NCBI RefSeq assembly: GCF_001720165.1
Contig: NZ_MCRI01000001.1
Location: 124,001-188,000 of the forward strand
DNA length: 64,000 nucleotides
DNA from: Methylophaga muralis
GTDB taxonomy: Bacteria; Pseudomonadota; Gammaproteobacteria; Nitrosococcales; Methylophagaceae
Direction of reading: 5' to 3'
A program made the translations under genes and the position numbers. Of this stretch, positions 1 to 9,702 are shown in pieces; position 1 is the first letter of the stretch; each line of letters begins with the position of its first letter. Below the pieces are notes generated by a model, which was not told the origin of the DNA, did not search any database, and worked only from the letters and a program-made list of their open reading frames with translations.

Positions 1-1391
1 AATGAATTGCGATGCATGCTGAGGCCAACATGGGTGTCGGTCTTTTCACTGCGGCCGCGATTAAATACAAGAGATAAGCGTAATAAGATGGTCAGACGGG
101 TGGTGGATTGCTGCATATCATCAGACAACTGTTTGATATGTTTTCGAGGGAAACTGCGACGCTGCCCTCTGACCATAGCCGCCAGTGCTTGTTGTTCTTC
201 ACGTGAAAAACCCGGTAAATCCGAGTGTGCAACTAAGTAAGCAGAATGCTTGTGATATTGGTAATGCGAAATGGCCAATCCGACTTCATGTAATTTGGCC
301 GCCCATTGCAGGCGATGTAGATGCTCTTCTCCACTGATTTCCCATTCGGTGGCAACCTGTTGATATAACTCCGTTGCCATTTTGCTAACCCGATCAGCGT
401 GAGCTTCATCGACGTGATAACGACGGGCTAATGAATTGACCGTGCGGTCCCGTTCATCATCATGCTGAATACGGCCTTGTAAGTCGTAAAGCAAACCCTC
501 ACGAAGTGCTCCATCTGACACAATCATCCGATCAATTTTTAATCGGTCGAATGATGCTTTTAAGACAGCAACCCCACCAGCCAATACATTGGCTCGTTCT
601 GGACTTAAACCCTCCAATTGAAATTGATCGTGATGACCAGCCTCAATCATATGAGCAATAATTTTATCCAGAGCTTCGGTGGTGATTACCCCATTTTCGC
701 TCCAACTCTGCGCTGTTGCTATACTGGCTACTGTACGAATTGTGCCGGAAGCGCCAACAGCCTCAACCCAACCAAGATTTTGATAGGGTCGTTGAATAGA
801 ACGCAGCTTGATTGCCGCAGTTAATAAGGCTGCCTGCATACGCAATTGACTAACAGTACCATCGGTAAAGAATCGTTGAGTGAAACTAACACAGCCCATT
901 TCCAGGCTTTCCCGGCGCATGCCTTCCAGCCCTTCACCAATAATAAATTCCGTGCTGCCACCACCAATATCCATCACCAGTCGGCGGCTATTATCAAAGG
1001 CTAATGAGCGCGAAACGCCCATATAGATTAGCCGTGCCTCTTCTTCGCCAGTGACTATTTCGATGGGATGGCCTAACGCCTGTCGGGCTTTACGCAGAAA
1101 TTCACGACTATTTTCAGCAACGCGTAATGTATTGGTACCAACTATCCTGACTTTTCCGGCAGGCAAATGTCGAATGCGCTCGCCGAAGCGTTCCAGACAG
1201 GCGATAGCGCGAGTCTGAGCCTCTTCGGACAACATATTGTGTTTATCCAGTCCGGCTCTTAGCTGCACCATTTCACGCAGTCGATCCATTACCTGGAAGT
1301 GCCCGTCACGCAATCGGGCAATGATCATATGAAAGCTGTTTGAACCGAGGTCTACAGCGGCGAGGACATCAAAATCTTCTGGTGTTTCCAT
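1..1391 (-). CDS. ppx: Exopolyphosphatase, Ppx/GppA family (3' end beyond window)
   Basis: Hydrolyses terminal phosphates from inorganic polyphosphate, or pppGpp if it is the GppA branch. The reading frame is open from an ATG at 1391 to the left edge, about 463 codons; family members are about 500 residues, so only the C-terminus is missing. The N-terminus shows the ASKHA phosphate-1 motif AAVDLGSNSFHM at about residues 11-22. A second glycine-rich motif, MDIGGGSTEF, lies near residue 145, followed by EAVGASGTIRT. The C-terminal half has the HD-like helical domain typical of long Ppx. It is read leftward after phoU but is separated from it by an intrinsic terminator, so it probably has its own promoter; I see no PHO box in front of it. 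Its position beside pst/phoU fits polyphosphate turnover under phosphate control. Ppx versus GppA cannot be settled by eye. Confidence 0.93.
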   Translation of the reverse strand, partial: METPEDFDVLAAVDLGSNSFHMIIARLRDGHFQVMDRLREMVQLRAGLDKHNMLSEEAQTRAIACLERFGERIRHLPAGKVRIVGTNTLRVAENSREFLRKARQALGHPIEIVTGEEEARLIYMGVSRSLAFDNSRRLVMDIGGGSTEFIIGEGLEGMRRESLEMGCVSFTQRFFTDGTVSQLRMQAALLTAAIKLRSIQRPYQNLGWVEAVGASGTIRTVASIATAQSWSENGVITTEALDKIIAHMIEAGHHDQFQLEGLSPERANVLAGGVAVLKASFDRLKIDRMIVSDGALREGLLYDLQGRIQHDDERDRTVNSLARRYHVDEAHADRVSKMATELYQQVATEWEISGEEHLHRLQWAAKLHEVGLAISHYQYHKHSAYLVAHSDLPGFSREEQQALAAMVRGQRRSFPRKHIKQLSDDMQQSTTRLTILLRLSLVFNRGRSEKTDTHVGLSMHRNS

Positions 1392-1467
1392 AAACTCAGC
1401 TTAAATGGACGTGATGGCATTTTGCCTGACTAAGACCGTGGATGCTACGAAGTTTGATAATTCGATG

Positions 1468-1501
1468 TAAAAAAAAGCCCGCATCCATGATGAATACGGG
1501 C
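1468..1501 (-). terminator. Intrinsic terminator after phoU
   Basis: Read on the minus strand, a 10-bp stem (GCCCGTATTC pairing with GGATGCGGGC, two G-U pairs) is followed by a run of at least eight T residues. It lies between the phoU stop and the ppx start and should end the pstCAB-phoU transcript. Confidence 0.85.
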
Positions 1502-1520
1502 CGAGTCACGCGAGAGAAAT

Positions 1521-2237
1521 TTATTCGTTACCTTTAACCACTTTTTCCATTTTTTCAGCGGATAAATGTCTGACGTCCTTACCTTCAACCAGGTAAATGA
1601 TATGTTGAGAAATATTGCGTGAATGATCGCCGATACGTTCCAATGAGCGGGCTGACCACATCATGTCAATCGCACGACTGATAGTCCGTGGATCTTCCAT
1701 CATGTAGGTCATCAGTTGACGCATGATACCTTCATATTCCTCATCGACCTGACGATCTTCATGCGCTACCTGTAAGGCCGCATCAACATCAAAACGAGCG
1801 AAGGCATCCAGCGTGTTATGCAACATGCCTGACACATGTTGACCCAGTGCATGCAGCTCACGGTAATTCTTTTTCGGTCGATCTTTTTCGGCAAGGTTTA
1901 ATGCCATTCTGCCAATGCGTACCGCTTCATCACCGATACGTTCCAGATCGGTAATGGTTTTCAGAATACCGGTCACCAGTCTTAAATCACTGGCTGTGGG
2001 CTGGCGCAGCGCGATGATTTGAATACAGTCTTCATCAATGCTGATATCCATTTTATTAACGTCTTCATCGTCGGTAATAACCTGGCGAGCCAGTTCTGCA
2101 TCACCAGTGACCAGCGCTTCCATTGCATTGGAGACTTGTTGTTCTACCAAGCCACCCATGGCAAGTACACGGCTGCGGATATCTTGAAGTTCTTTTTCGA
2201 ACTGTTGCGAAATATGTTGCGATTTATTTGTAGCCAT
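1521..2237 (-). CDS. phoU: Phosphate signalling protein PhoU
   Basis: Negative regulator of the Pho regulon. PhoU couples the Pst transporter to the PhoR kinase and holds PhoR in its inhibitory state when phosphate is plentiful. The 238-residue product has the usual length and the two repeated three-helix PhoU domains. Each carries the acidic metal-binding motif of the family (ERIGDEAVRI near residue 98, and the second repeat with RSLERIGDHSRNI near 200). It is the last gene of the leftward pstC-pstA-pstB-phoU unit, 23 nt after pstB, and is followed by a strong terminator. No anomalies were seen. Confidence 0.97.
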   Translation of the reverse strand: MATNKSQHISQQFEKELQDIRSRVLAMGGLVEQQVSNAMEALVTGDAELARQVITDDEDVNKMDISIDEDCIQIIALRQPTASDLRLVTGILKTITDLERIGDEAVRIGRMALNLAEKDRPKKNYRELHALGQHVSGMLHNTLDAFARFDVDAALQVAHEDRQVDEEYEGIMRQLMTYMMEDPRTISRAIDMMWSARSLERIGDHSRNISQHIIYLVEGKDVRHLSAEKMEKVVKGNE

Positions 2238-2260
2238 TAAGGATCTCCTGAACCTGCAGC

Positions 2261-3115
2261 CTAGCCGTAACGGCCGGTAATATAATCTTCAGTTTGTTTA
2301 ACTGTTGGATTGGTAAACAACTGGTCGGTGGCACCAAATTCGATCATCTCGCCCATATACATAAAGGCGGTGTAATCAGAAACGCGCGCCGCTTGTTGCA
2401 TGTTATGAGTAACGATAACGATGGTGTATTGATCTTTCAGCTCGTTAATCAGCTCTTCGATTTTCAAAGTTGAAATCGGATCCAGAGCTGAAGCCGGTTC
2501 ATCCAATAAAATCACTTCCGGCTCAATCGCAATCGCTCTGGCAATAACCAGACGTTGTTGCTGACCGCCCGACATGCCCATCGCTGATTCATTCAAACGA
2601 TCTTTGACTTCATCCCACAACGCTGCACCTTTTAGTGATTTCTCAACCACTTTATCCAGCGTCTGCCGATCATTAATGCCTTGCAAACGCAGACCGTAAG
2701 CAACGTTTTCATAAATGGTTTTCGGGAACGGATTTGGCTTCTGGAACACCATACCGACCTGACGGCGCAATTCAGCGACGTTGATTTTCGGATCGTTTAT
2801 TTCAAAACCATCCATCAGCATTTCACCGGTGATGGTGACGTTATCCACCAGATCATTCATTCGGTTGAAACAACGTAACAAAGTTGATTTACCACAACCG
2901 GAAGGTCCGATAAATGCGGTCACCTTTTTTTCCGGAATGGTCAGGGTGATATTTTTCAACGCCTGATCTTTTCCGTAATAAAGATTTAAATCGTTTACCT
3001 GGATCTTTGGTGTTTCATTTGCCATCAGCAGTGCTTCTCTTTCTTCACCGCCGCGTGATTGGTTTAATGAAACGCGAATCGGGGTGGCGTTAGTTGCTTG
3101 TGAATTCATAGTCAT
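2261..3115 (-). CDS. pstB: Phosphate ABC transporter ATP-binding protein PstB
   Basis: Cytoplasmic ATPase of the high-affinity phosphate importer PstSCAB. Visible motifs are Walker [10 protein letters not shown] at residues 70-78, Q-loop [10 protein letters not shown], signature MSGGQQQR, Walker [14 protein letters not shown] and the switch histidine in THNMQQ. The C-terminus ends in the family-typical [10 protein letters not shown]. From the ATG at 3115 the product has about 30 extra N-terminal residues of no clear domain. The core starts at Met31 (MANETPKIQ, codon at 3025), which gives a length close to E. coli PstB, so the true start could be either. It is followed by phoU after 23 nt and preceded by pstA with a 31-nt gap, consistent with one transcript. 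Confidence 0.96.
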   Translation of the reverse strand: MTMNSQATNATPIRVSLNQSRGGEEREALLMANETPKIQVNDLNLYYGKDQALKNITLTIPEKKVTAFIGPSGCGKSTLLRCFNRMNDLVDNVTITGEMLMDGFEINDPKINVAELRRQVGMVFQKPNPFPKTIYENVAYGLRLQGINDRQTLDKVVEKSLKGAALWDEVKDRLNESAMGMSGGQQQRLVIARAIAIEPEVILLDEPASALDPISTLKIEELINELKDQYTIVIVTHNMQQAARVSDYTAFMYMGEMIEFGATDQLFTNPTVKQTEDYITGRYG

Positions 3116-3146
3116 ATACTCGTTTAATTACAGGATGCATTGAGCA

Positions 3147-4814
3147 TTAATCGGACGCACTGCGATAACGTTCGCGTAAGCGGTTACGGATACTGATAGC
3201 GGTTAAATTCAGTACCACAATCAAAATCACCAGTATCAATGCTGTGGCATAAACCAATGGACGTGCTGCTTCTACGTTAGGACTTTGGAAACCAACATCG
3301 TATATATGGAAGCCCAAGTGCATAATTTTGCGTTCTAAATGGATGAACGGGAAAGTGGCATCGACCGGCAATGTCGGAGCCAGTTTCACTACACCCACCA
3401 GCATCAGTGGTGCAACCTCACCAGCGGCTCGGGCAATCGCCAGAATCAAACCGGTCATCATTGCCGGTGTAGCTAATGGCACAATAACTTTCCAAAGCGT
3501 TTCGGCTTTGGTTGCACCCAGCGCCAAACTACCCTGACGAATGGTTGATGGAATCCGTGCCAGACCTTCTTCGGTCGACACGATAACAATCGGCAGTGTT
3601 AATAATGCCAGCGTTAATGAAGCCCAGAATAAACCCGGCGTACCAAACGTCGGTGTGGGCAGCGCCGCCTCATAGAACAGCCTGTCCAGATTGCCGCCTA
3701 AAAAGTAAACGAAGAAACCCAAACCAAATACACCATAAACAATGGATGGCACCCCGGCGAGGTTATAAACCGAAATCCGGATAATACGAGTCATCAAACC
3801 TTGTTTGGCATATTCACGCAGATAAATGGCCGCCAAGATACCGAACGGTGTCACCATAATTGACATGACAAAAACCATGGTCACCGTGCCGAAGATAGCC
3901 GGAAAAATACCGCCTTCGGTGTTGGCCTCACGTGGTTGCTCTGATAAGAATTCCCAAAGACGTTCAACATACTGGCCCATTTTGGTTGGCACAGACATGG
4001 TGTTTGGTGCGGTTACCCGAACAATATCCGCCAGCGAAATGGCAACTTCCTTGTTGTCACTCATGCGCATTTGCAAAGTGTCACGCTTGGTACTTTGATA
4101 AAGCACATCCAGGTCTTTACGTAATACCTGATAGTCGATTTCTAACTGAGCACGCGCTTCGGCAACACGGGCTTCTTCTGCTGCCCGCACATCGGCCGGA
4201 GGATCACGCAAATCCAAACGACGTAGATCCAGTCGCAGCTCATTTAATCTAGTACTGATTCGGCCGATTTCGCCTTTTTCAATTCTCTGAATATCGCGAT
4301 GCAATTTCAGACTGCGATCTACTGATTCTTGAATCATTGGCCAGAAATTAGCATCTGCTGCTGTGGCAATGACCTCGCCTTCCCGTTGCAATGCTAAAGG
4401 ATAGCCGTAAAAGTTACCCCACTCGCGACGCTCAACCACATACGCCGTATCCGGGTAACGGAAATCTTCCATGCCCAGTTCAAGGTACCAGACGAAGTCA
4501 CGGCCAGTCTGGTCACGGTTACCTTGTTTAATCAGATAACGCGTCACCAGCTCGATATCATCCGGCACATAATTGCCGGCGTCTCTGGCAACTGCTGAAG
4601 GAATCGTTTGTGAACGGACAACTTCACCCAATACCACTGTTTGTTTACCGGTATGGTCGTTAATTTCAATTTCAGCGACATCAGCAGGCCAGAAATGTCC
4701 AAAGCCACGTACCGCAATCAGACCTATCAAGCCGACCACCATAATCATACAGATGGCCACTGCACCGCCATTCAGCCAAATCCACGGCGCACCACTTTTA
4801 AACCATGTTTTCAT
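3147..4814 (-). CDS. pstA: Phosphate ABC transporter permease PstA (long form)
   Basis: Membrane subunit of the Pst phosphate importer. At 555 residues it is the long form found in many Gammaproteobacteria. A transmembrane helix near residues 15-37 is followed by a large periplasmic and coiled-coil insertion to about residue 305, including RISTRLNELRLDLRRLDLRDPP. The permease core follows with the EAA-loop sequence QGSLALGATKAETLWKVIVP. The start at 4814 has a Shine-Dalgarno-like AAGGATC upstream. It lies 20 nt after pstC and runs into pstB. The long insertion is normal for this subfamily; its role is not established from the sequence. Confidence 0.96.
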   Translation of the reverse strand: MKTWFKSGAPWIWLNGGAVAICMIMVVGLIGLIAVRGFGHFWPADVAEIEINDHTGKQTVVLGEVVRSQTIPSAVARDAGNYVPDDIELVTRYLIKQGNRDQTGRDFVWYLELGMEDFRYPDTAYVVERREWGNFYGYPLALQREGEVIATAADANFWPMIQESVDRSLKLHRDIQRIEKGEIGRISTRLNELRLDLRRLDLRDPPADVRAAEEARVAEARAQLEIDYQVLRKDLDVLYQSTKRDTLQMRMSDNKEVAISLADIVRVTAPNTMSVPTKMGQYVERLWEFLSEQPREANTEGGIFPAIFGTVTMVFVMSIMVTPFGILAAIYLREYAKQGLMTRIIRISVYNLAGVPSIVYGVFGLGFFVYFLGGNLDRLFYEAALPTPTFGTPGLFWASLTLALLTLPIVIVSTEEGLARIPSTIRQGSLALGATKAETLWKVIVPLATPAMMTGLILAIARAAGEVAPLMLVGVVKLAPTLPVDATFPFIHLERKIMHLGFHIYDVGFQSPNVEAARPLVYATALILVILIVVLNLTAISIRNRLRERYRSASD

Positions 4815-4834
4815 TTTTGATCCTTAAATGCCAA

Positions 4835-7129
4835 TTACAGGTTGCTGTAGCGGGCACGCAGCCGCTGACGAATAATTTCGGCGAAGGTGTTGACGATAAA
4901 TGTCAGAGCCAACAACACAAGAGCCGCTAAGAACAGGATTCGGAAATGTGACGAACCGACTGCCGTTTCAGGTAATTCAACCGCGATATTGGCTGACAAG
5001 GTACGCATACCTTCAAAGATATTGAAGTTCACCACCGGACTGTTACCAGTTGCCATCAATACAATCATGGTTTCACCAACAGCACGACCAAAGCCCATCA
5101 TAATGGCCGAGAAAATCCCCGGACTTGCGGTTGGCAACACCACACCGACAACGGTTTGCCAGCGGGTTGCACCCAATGCCAAAGAGCCTTGAGTGAGATG
5201 TTTTGGCACGGTAAATACCGCATCTTCGGCAATAGAGAAGATAGTCGGGATAACCGCAAAACCCATCGCAATACCAACAATCATCGCATTACGTTGATCA
5301 TAGGTAATACCGACATCGGTAAACCACTGACGCATACTGCCGTTAAAGAACCAGATTTCGATATAGGGACTGGCGGTAATACAGATATAGCCAAACAATA
5401 ATATGACTGGTACCAATAACGCGGCTTCCCAACCATCAGGCACCGCATGGCGAATACCAGCTGGCAACTTCGTCCAGATAAAGGCAAACAGCAACATCAT
5501 CACTGGCATTAATATGACAAAACTGAATATCGCCGGCAGATGGTCCTCGGCAAATGGGGCCAGCCATAAACCTGCAAGAAAACCGAGGATAACGGTTGGT
5601 AACGCTTCCATAATCTCAATGCTAGGTTTGACTACACCACGAATTTTCGGTGACATGAAATAAGCCGTGTAAATGGCACCAGCAATCGCCAGCGGCATCG
5701 CAAACAGCATGGCGTAAAGCGCTGCTTTTAGCGTTCCAATCGATAACGGTACCAAGCTGAATTTAGATTCAAATTCATCAGAGGCAGAAGATGACTGCCA
5801 AATGTATTCTGGATCAGCGCGGCCTTCATACCAGACCTTATTCCACATCGCCGAGAATGACAGTTGAGGATGTTGATTCCATAAACCAGCGACTTGAACC
5901 TGTTGTTGGTCATCCAATAACAATAACCGTCCATTTACTTGTGAGATAGCAGCGCTGACCAAAGGGTTTTCTGTTTCTTGCTCCAGGTACAGAGTACGAG
6001 CTGACGTACCGTAGTGAATACCCAGATAACCACCGGCATCCACTGCCAGGAAACCTTTACGGGTATATTCCGGAGCCAATGCGGTAATCGCATTTTTATG
6101 CGATTTGAATTCACGGATTTTGGTTAAGTCGTAGTTATTGTTTTCATCACGTACTAAAAACCACTGGCTTAACTCACCACGCTCATTACCGGCAATAAGC
6201 GAAACACTACCCACCAGAAAATCAATTGCGGTAATTGGACTGCCTTCACCAGCATTTACCGTGGCGACAAGACGGGAGTTTTTAAAATCATTGATACTGT
6301 AATAATGAATAAAACCTTCGCTATCCGTAATGAATAAGCTACGTAAGGCTTTATCAAGCAGCATTTTAACTGGTGAGGCAGGCACATCACTCAGTTCAAT
6401 CGTGTTGTTTTCAACGGTGACTTCACCAGTCAGTAAGTTGCTCTTACTGCTGATTTGCGTCAGCAACAGACGTTTGTCAGCAGTTAATGCCGCGATCATT
6501 GAACCACCCGAACCACGGGTAACGGTTTCAATCGCTAATAATTCTAGCGGTTGACCTTGCTCATCAATGGTAATCGCAGCTTCACCAAATGGATAATCAA
6601 TAACCGGCGTAATTAAACGTTGATCATTTGGAAAGGAAGTTTGGAACGAATGTTTAGTGATGTGCACCTGACCATTACTTAAACCACGAGCAGTAACTCC
6701 ACCGATATATTCGGAATGAGCAAAGCTGGTGATAGATGCATCATCAGGTAGTGACAGTTCGACTTGTTCACGGATCTCGCCATCATCTGCTTCGAAGAAG
6801 GTGATAACACCATCATCGGTGTATTGGATACCCAGCTCTTCGTAGCGTTCTAAAATCAAATGTTGGGTTTGTGCACTGGTCACAGGCAGGCTGTAACTGC
6901 TTTGCGGTGTAACTGAAGCGCCCTTGAGGATAGGCATTACTTCATAAAATAAGTAGACAAAAATCATCGCCAGAGCGAATACCACACCATAACCGGCATA
7001 GGTAATACCCCAACGGGATAGTTTGTCTTTAAAGTCGCGTTTCTTACGCATTTTTTCTCGTGCTTCTACTGAAGGCAGTAGAGATTTGCCGCGAGAATTA
7101 ACATCCGCTGAGAGTGTTGTTTCATTCAT
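4835..7129 (-). CDS. pstC: Phosphate ABC transporter permease PstC (long form)
   Basis: Partner permease of PstA. The 764-residue product has a first helix near residues 43-65 and a long periplasmic region to about 460 with repeated short beta-rich stretches that may form a propeller-like domain (inference). The C-terminal permease core carries the EAA motif LTQGSLALGATRWQTVVGVVLP and the conserved GRAVGETMIVLMATGN segment. PstC, PstA and PstB probably form one transcript starting at the PHO-box promoter at 7187-7204. PstC is separated from pstS by an intrinsic terminator and this second promoter, so the binding protein and the permease can be expressed at different levels. Confidence 0.96.
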   Translation of the reverse strand: MNETTLSADVNSRGKSLLPSVEAREKMRKKRDFKDKLSRWGITYAGYGVVFALAMIFVYLFYEVMPILKGASVTPQSSYSLPVTSAQTQHLILERYEELGIQYTDDGVITFFEADDGEIREQVELSLPDDASITSFAHSEYIGGVTARGLSNGQVHITKHSFQTSFPNDQRLITPVIDYPFGEAAITIDEQGQPLELLAIETVTRGSGGSMIAALTADKRLLLTQISSKSNLLTGEVTVENNTIELSDVPASPVKMLLDKALRSLFITDSEGFIHYYSINDFKNSRLVATVNAGEGSPITAIDFLVGSVSLIAGNERGELSQWFLVRDENNNYDLTKIREFKSHKNAITALAPEYTRKGFLAVDAGGYLGIHYGTSARTLYLEQETENPLVSAAISQVNGRLLLLDDQQQVQVAGLWNQHPQLSFSAMWNKVWYEGRADPEYIWQSSSASDEFESKFSLVPLSIGTLKAALYAMLFAMPLAIAGAIYTAYFMSPKIRGVVKPSIEIMEALPTVILGFLAGLWLAPFAEDHLPAIFSFVILMPVMMLLFAFIWTKLPAGIRHAVPDGWEAALLVPVILLFGYICITASPYIEIWFFNGSMRQWFTDVGITYDQRNAMIVGIAMGFAVIPTIFSIAEDAVFTVPKHLTQGSLALGATRWQTVVGVVLPTASPGIFSAIMMGFGRAVGETMIVLMATGNSPVVNFNIFEGMRTLSANIAVELPETAVGSSHFRILFLAALVLLALTFIVNTFAEIIRQRLRARYSNL

Positions 7130-7170
7130 GGTTGCTGTTGCCTGTTAGCCGCTGGACGGTTTGAGCTGCA

Positions 7171-7204
7171 ATGATAAATTCAAACTGTGACAGAAATATG
7201 ACAA
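7171..7204 (-). promoter_or_regulatory. PHO box and promoter of pstCAB-phoU
   Basis: On the minus strand TTGTCATATTTCTGTCAC (7187-7204) differs from the classical PHO box CTGTCATAAATCTGTCAC at only three positions. Ten nucleotides further downstream is a plausible -10, TATCAT (7171-7176), which is the usual spacing for PhoB-activated promoters where the box replaces the -35. It lies 58 nt in front of pstC. Confidence 0.85.
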
Positions 7205-7248
7205 GACTTAAAAGCCTTATAATTATTGGCTTTAAGTTGAATTTCGCC

Positions 7249-7278
7249 CAAAAAAAAGAGAGGCCGAAGCCTCTCTTT
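7249..7278 (-). terminator. Intrinsic terminator between pstS and pstC
   Basis: Minus-strand hairpin with stem GAGAGGC/GCCTCTC, TTCG tetraloop and flanking A/T pairs, followed by a T tract. It sits directly after the pstS stop and should limit read-through from pstS into pstCAB. Confidence 0.88.
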
Positions 7279-7296
7279 CAGGTCAAGCATTAAAGT

Positions 7297-8268
7297 TTAT
7301 TCAATGCCTAAATCTTTACGTACTTTTGATGCAATTGATTCTGGTAATGGTACGAAGCCATCACGGAATACAACATCCTGACCTGGTTTAGAGTAGAGCA
7401 TTTTCACGAATTCACGTGTTTGTGGATCTAACTCTTGGTTAGGGTGTTTGTTGATGTAAACGTACAAGTAACGTGCAAGCGGGTATGTACCAGCAGCTGC
7501 ATTTTCAGCAGTTGCTTCTGCATATTCAGCACCAGCTTCTGCAGCTAATGGCACTACACGAACGCCTGAAGTACGGTAACCGATACCAGAGTAGCCGATA
7601 CCGTTAATTGATTCTGTTACACCTTGAACAACTGAAGAAGAACCTGGTTGCTCGTTGATGCTTGATTTAAAGTCACCGCCACACAAGGCGCTGTCTTTAA
7701 AGAAACCATATGTGCCTGAAACAGCGTTACGGCTGTACAGAGCAAAATCACGATTTTCCCAAGCACCACTCAAACCAACCTCACCCCAACGAGTGATATC
7801 AGCATCGTTACCACAACGACGAGTTGCAGAGAAGATAGCGTCAACTTGTTGCAGGGTTAAACCTTCAATCGGATTGTCTTTATTTACGTATACGGCAACC
7901 ATGTCAACTGCAACTGGTAATTCAGTTGGTGCATAGCCAAATTTTTTCTCAAATTCCTGAATTTCAGATTGACGCATACCACGGCTCATTGGGGCCAAAG
8001 TAGCTGTACCTTCTGTCAAAGCTGGTGGCGCAGTTGAAGAACCGGCACCTTGAATCTGAATGTTTACATTTGGGTAGAATTTGTTGAATTCTTCAGCCCA
8101 CAATGTCATCAGGTTGTTCAATGTATCAGAACCGATACTGGTCAAGTTGCCAGATACACCTGATACAGATTTGTATTCAGGAAGATTTGGATCAACGTCA
8201 GCCAGTGTTACGGATGAGAACGCCATCGTTACAGCGGCGCCCAGAACGGCGAGTTTAGTTTTGAACAT
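7297..8268 (-). CDS. pstS: Phosphate ABC transporter substrate-binding protein PstS
   Basis: Periplasmic phosphate-binding protein that delivers phosphate to PstCA. The 323-residue product begins with a Sec signal peptide ([19 protein letters not shown], likely cleaved after TLA near residue 23). The mature protein shows PBP-like phosphate contacts: SIGSDTLNN near residue 46, QGAGSSTAP near 74 and [11 protein letters not shown] near 181. It resembles the PstS/SphX branch found with long PstC/PstA. A GGAG Shine-Dalgarno lies 11 nt before the ATG. It has its own PHO box upstream and its own terminator downstream, so it can be made in excess over the permease, as a binding protein usually is. 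Confidence 0.96.
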   Translation of the reverse strand: MFKTKLAVLGAAVTMAFSSVTLADVDPNLPEYKSVSGVSGNLTSIGSDTLNNLMTLWAEEFNKFYPNVNIQIQGAGSSTAPPALTEGTATLAPMSRGMRQSEIQEFEKKFGYAPTELPVAVDMVAVYVNKDNPIEGLTLQQVDAIFSATRRCGNDADITRWGEVGLSGAWENRDFALYSRNAVSGTYGFFKDSALCGGDFKSSINEQPGSSSVVQGVTESINGIGYSGIGYRTSGVRVVPLAAEAGAEYAEATAENAAAGTYPLARYLYVYINKHPNQELDPQTREFVKMLYSKPGQDVVFRDGFVPLPESIASKVRKDLGIE

Positions 8269-8351
8269 GAGTGTTCAGCTCCATTGGTTGAAAGAAATAA
8301 AGCAACTACAAGCTGCTTACCGGGCTTAGTATCGGGCCGGACTGTGACAAG

Positions 8352-8383
8352 AGTATGAAGTTAATATGACAATTCAATGACAG
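8352..8383 (-). promoter_or_regulatory. PHO box and promoter of pstS
   Basis: Minus-strand CTGTCATTGAATTGTCAT (8366-8383) matches the PHO box consensus with two TGTCA half-sites 11 bp apart. A weak -10, CATACT (8352-8357), follows after 8 nt. It lies about 100 nt upstream of the pstS start. Confidence 0.85.
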
Positions 8384-8386
8384 CCA

Positions 8387-8415
8387 CAGCGATATCTGGA
8401 ACTTAGATATCGCTG
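8387..8415 (-). terminator. Hairpin after phoR
   Basis: A perfect 10-bp stem (CAGCGATATC/GATATCGCTG) with a 9-nt loop follows the phoR stop at once and abuts the pstS PHO box. There is no T tract, so it is at best a weak or Rho-assisted terminator or a 3'-end protecting hairpin. Confidence 0.45.
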
Positions 8416-8418
8416 GGT

Positions 8419-9690
8419 TCAACCAATTTGTTTCCGGAAAACACAGGTAAAGCGAGAGCCTTGGCCAATCTGACTATCAATAGTCAGCGCGGCATTGTGG
8501 CGTTGCAAAACATGTTTAACGATGGCAAGCCCGAGACCTGTTCCGCCGGCCTCACGTGAACGCCCCGAATCAACACGATAAAACCGTTCGGTCAGTCTTT
8601 CCAAATGGCGGGCTTCAATTCCATCACCGTGATCAATCACGCTGATGGAAGGCACGTTTTGCTCAACCTGCCAGATAACCTCTATCTCACAGGCTTCCGG
8701 CGTATATTTCACTGCATTAAACACCAGATTGGAGATGGCACTGCGCAGCTCATCCACATCGGCCAGCAACCATTTATCGCTAAGGATCTGCAGGGTTATT
8801 TGATGCGAATTAAAATGTTCGAGACGTTTGGCATCTTCAACAATTGCCGCCAGCAATCGTGGAATATCGGTAGGTCTATGTAATAAAGGTTTATCGCCAG
8901 TTTCAAGTTGAGACAAAGCCAACAGGTCTTTAATCATTAAATGCATGCGCTGGCTTTGCTGCTGCATCACCGGTAAGGCATGGCGCCACAAATCTGGGTC
9001 ACTCTCAGTAGTTAAGGTTTCCAGATAACCACGTAACACGGTTAATGGCGTACGTAATTCATGTGACACATTGGCCACAAAATCACGCCGCATACGTTGC
9101 AATTTTTGAGTTTGAGTAATGTCTCGGGCAATCAGCAAACGATCCTTGCTGGCATAACGCACCACTTTAAATTCGAGTTGAATGCGATCATCCATTGGGG
9201 ATGTTGAAATAACTACCGCTGGAGCATCAGCGTCCATTTCCAAAAGACTTTGAAATGTCGGATCACGCACCAGATTGTTGACTCGTACACCATTATCACG
9301 CGGCCAGCTGATACCCAGTAATTCAGTAGCTGAGGTATTCGCCCAACTGACCTGGCCAAACTCTCCCATTACCACAACTGCATCTGGTAACGCAGCGGTT
9401 GCCGACTGGAATCGTTTTAGATACCCGGTGAGTTTTTTCTTACGACTGCTGTTTTGCGCCCGCATCTGCTCAATCTGACGACATACATCGTCAATAACAC
9501 CTTCAGCTTCCGGGGAGCGATTTTTTTTCGGTTTATCTAACCAGCTTTTTAATTGAAACCACTTTCCTTGCAGCCAGAAAATATAAATAAGTGAGGCGAT
9601 AAACAGAAACGTCATCATGTGCCCGAATACAAGCCCGACAAACCCTGCCAGACTCAGTACTGTGAGCAAACGCCAATAATCCCATTGCAT
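8419..9690 (-). CDS. phoR: Phosphate regulon sensor histidine kinase PhoR
   Basis: Membrane histidine kinase that phosphorylates PhoB under phosphate limitation, gated by Pst/PhoU. The 423-residue product has two N-terminal transmembrane helices (about residues 8-42), a charged linker and a PAS domain (about 90-185). The HisKA phosphoacceptor region reads NVSHELRTPLTVLRGYLETL with its His near residue 210. A HATPase_c domain carries the N box (NLVFNAVKYTP), G1 (DHGDGIE) and G2 (GGTGLGLAIVKHV). This is the standard PhoR layout with a very short periplasmic loop. A GGAG ribosome site precedes the ATG. It lies 12 nt after phoB and is cotranscribed with it from the PHO-box promoter ahead of phoB. 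Confidence 0.96.
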   Translation of the reverse strand: MQWDYWRLLTVLSLAGFVGLVFGHMMTFLFIASLIYIFWLQGKWFQLKSWLDKPKKNRSPEAEGVIDDVCRQIEQMRAQNSSRKKKLTGYLKRFQSATAALPDAVVVMGEFGQVSWANTSATELLGISWPRDNGVRVNNLVRDPTFQSLLEMDADAPAVVISTSPMDDRIQLEFKVVRYASKDRLLIARDITQTQKLQRMRRDFVANVSHELRTPLTVLRGYLETLTTESDPDLWRHALPVMQQQSQRMHLMIKDLLALSQLETGDKPLLHRPTDIPRLLAAIVEDAKRLEHFNSHQITLQILSDKWLLADVDELRSAISNLVFNAVKYTPEACEIEVIWQVEQNVPSISVIDHGDGIEARHLERLTERFYRVDSGRSREAGGTGLGLAIVKHVLQRHNAALTIDSQIGQGSRFTCVFRKQIG

Positions 9691-9702
9691 TATTGTGCTC
9701 CG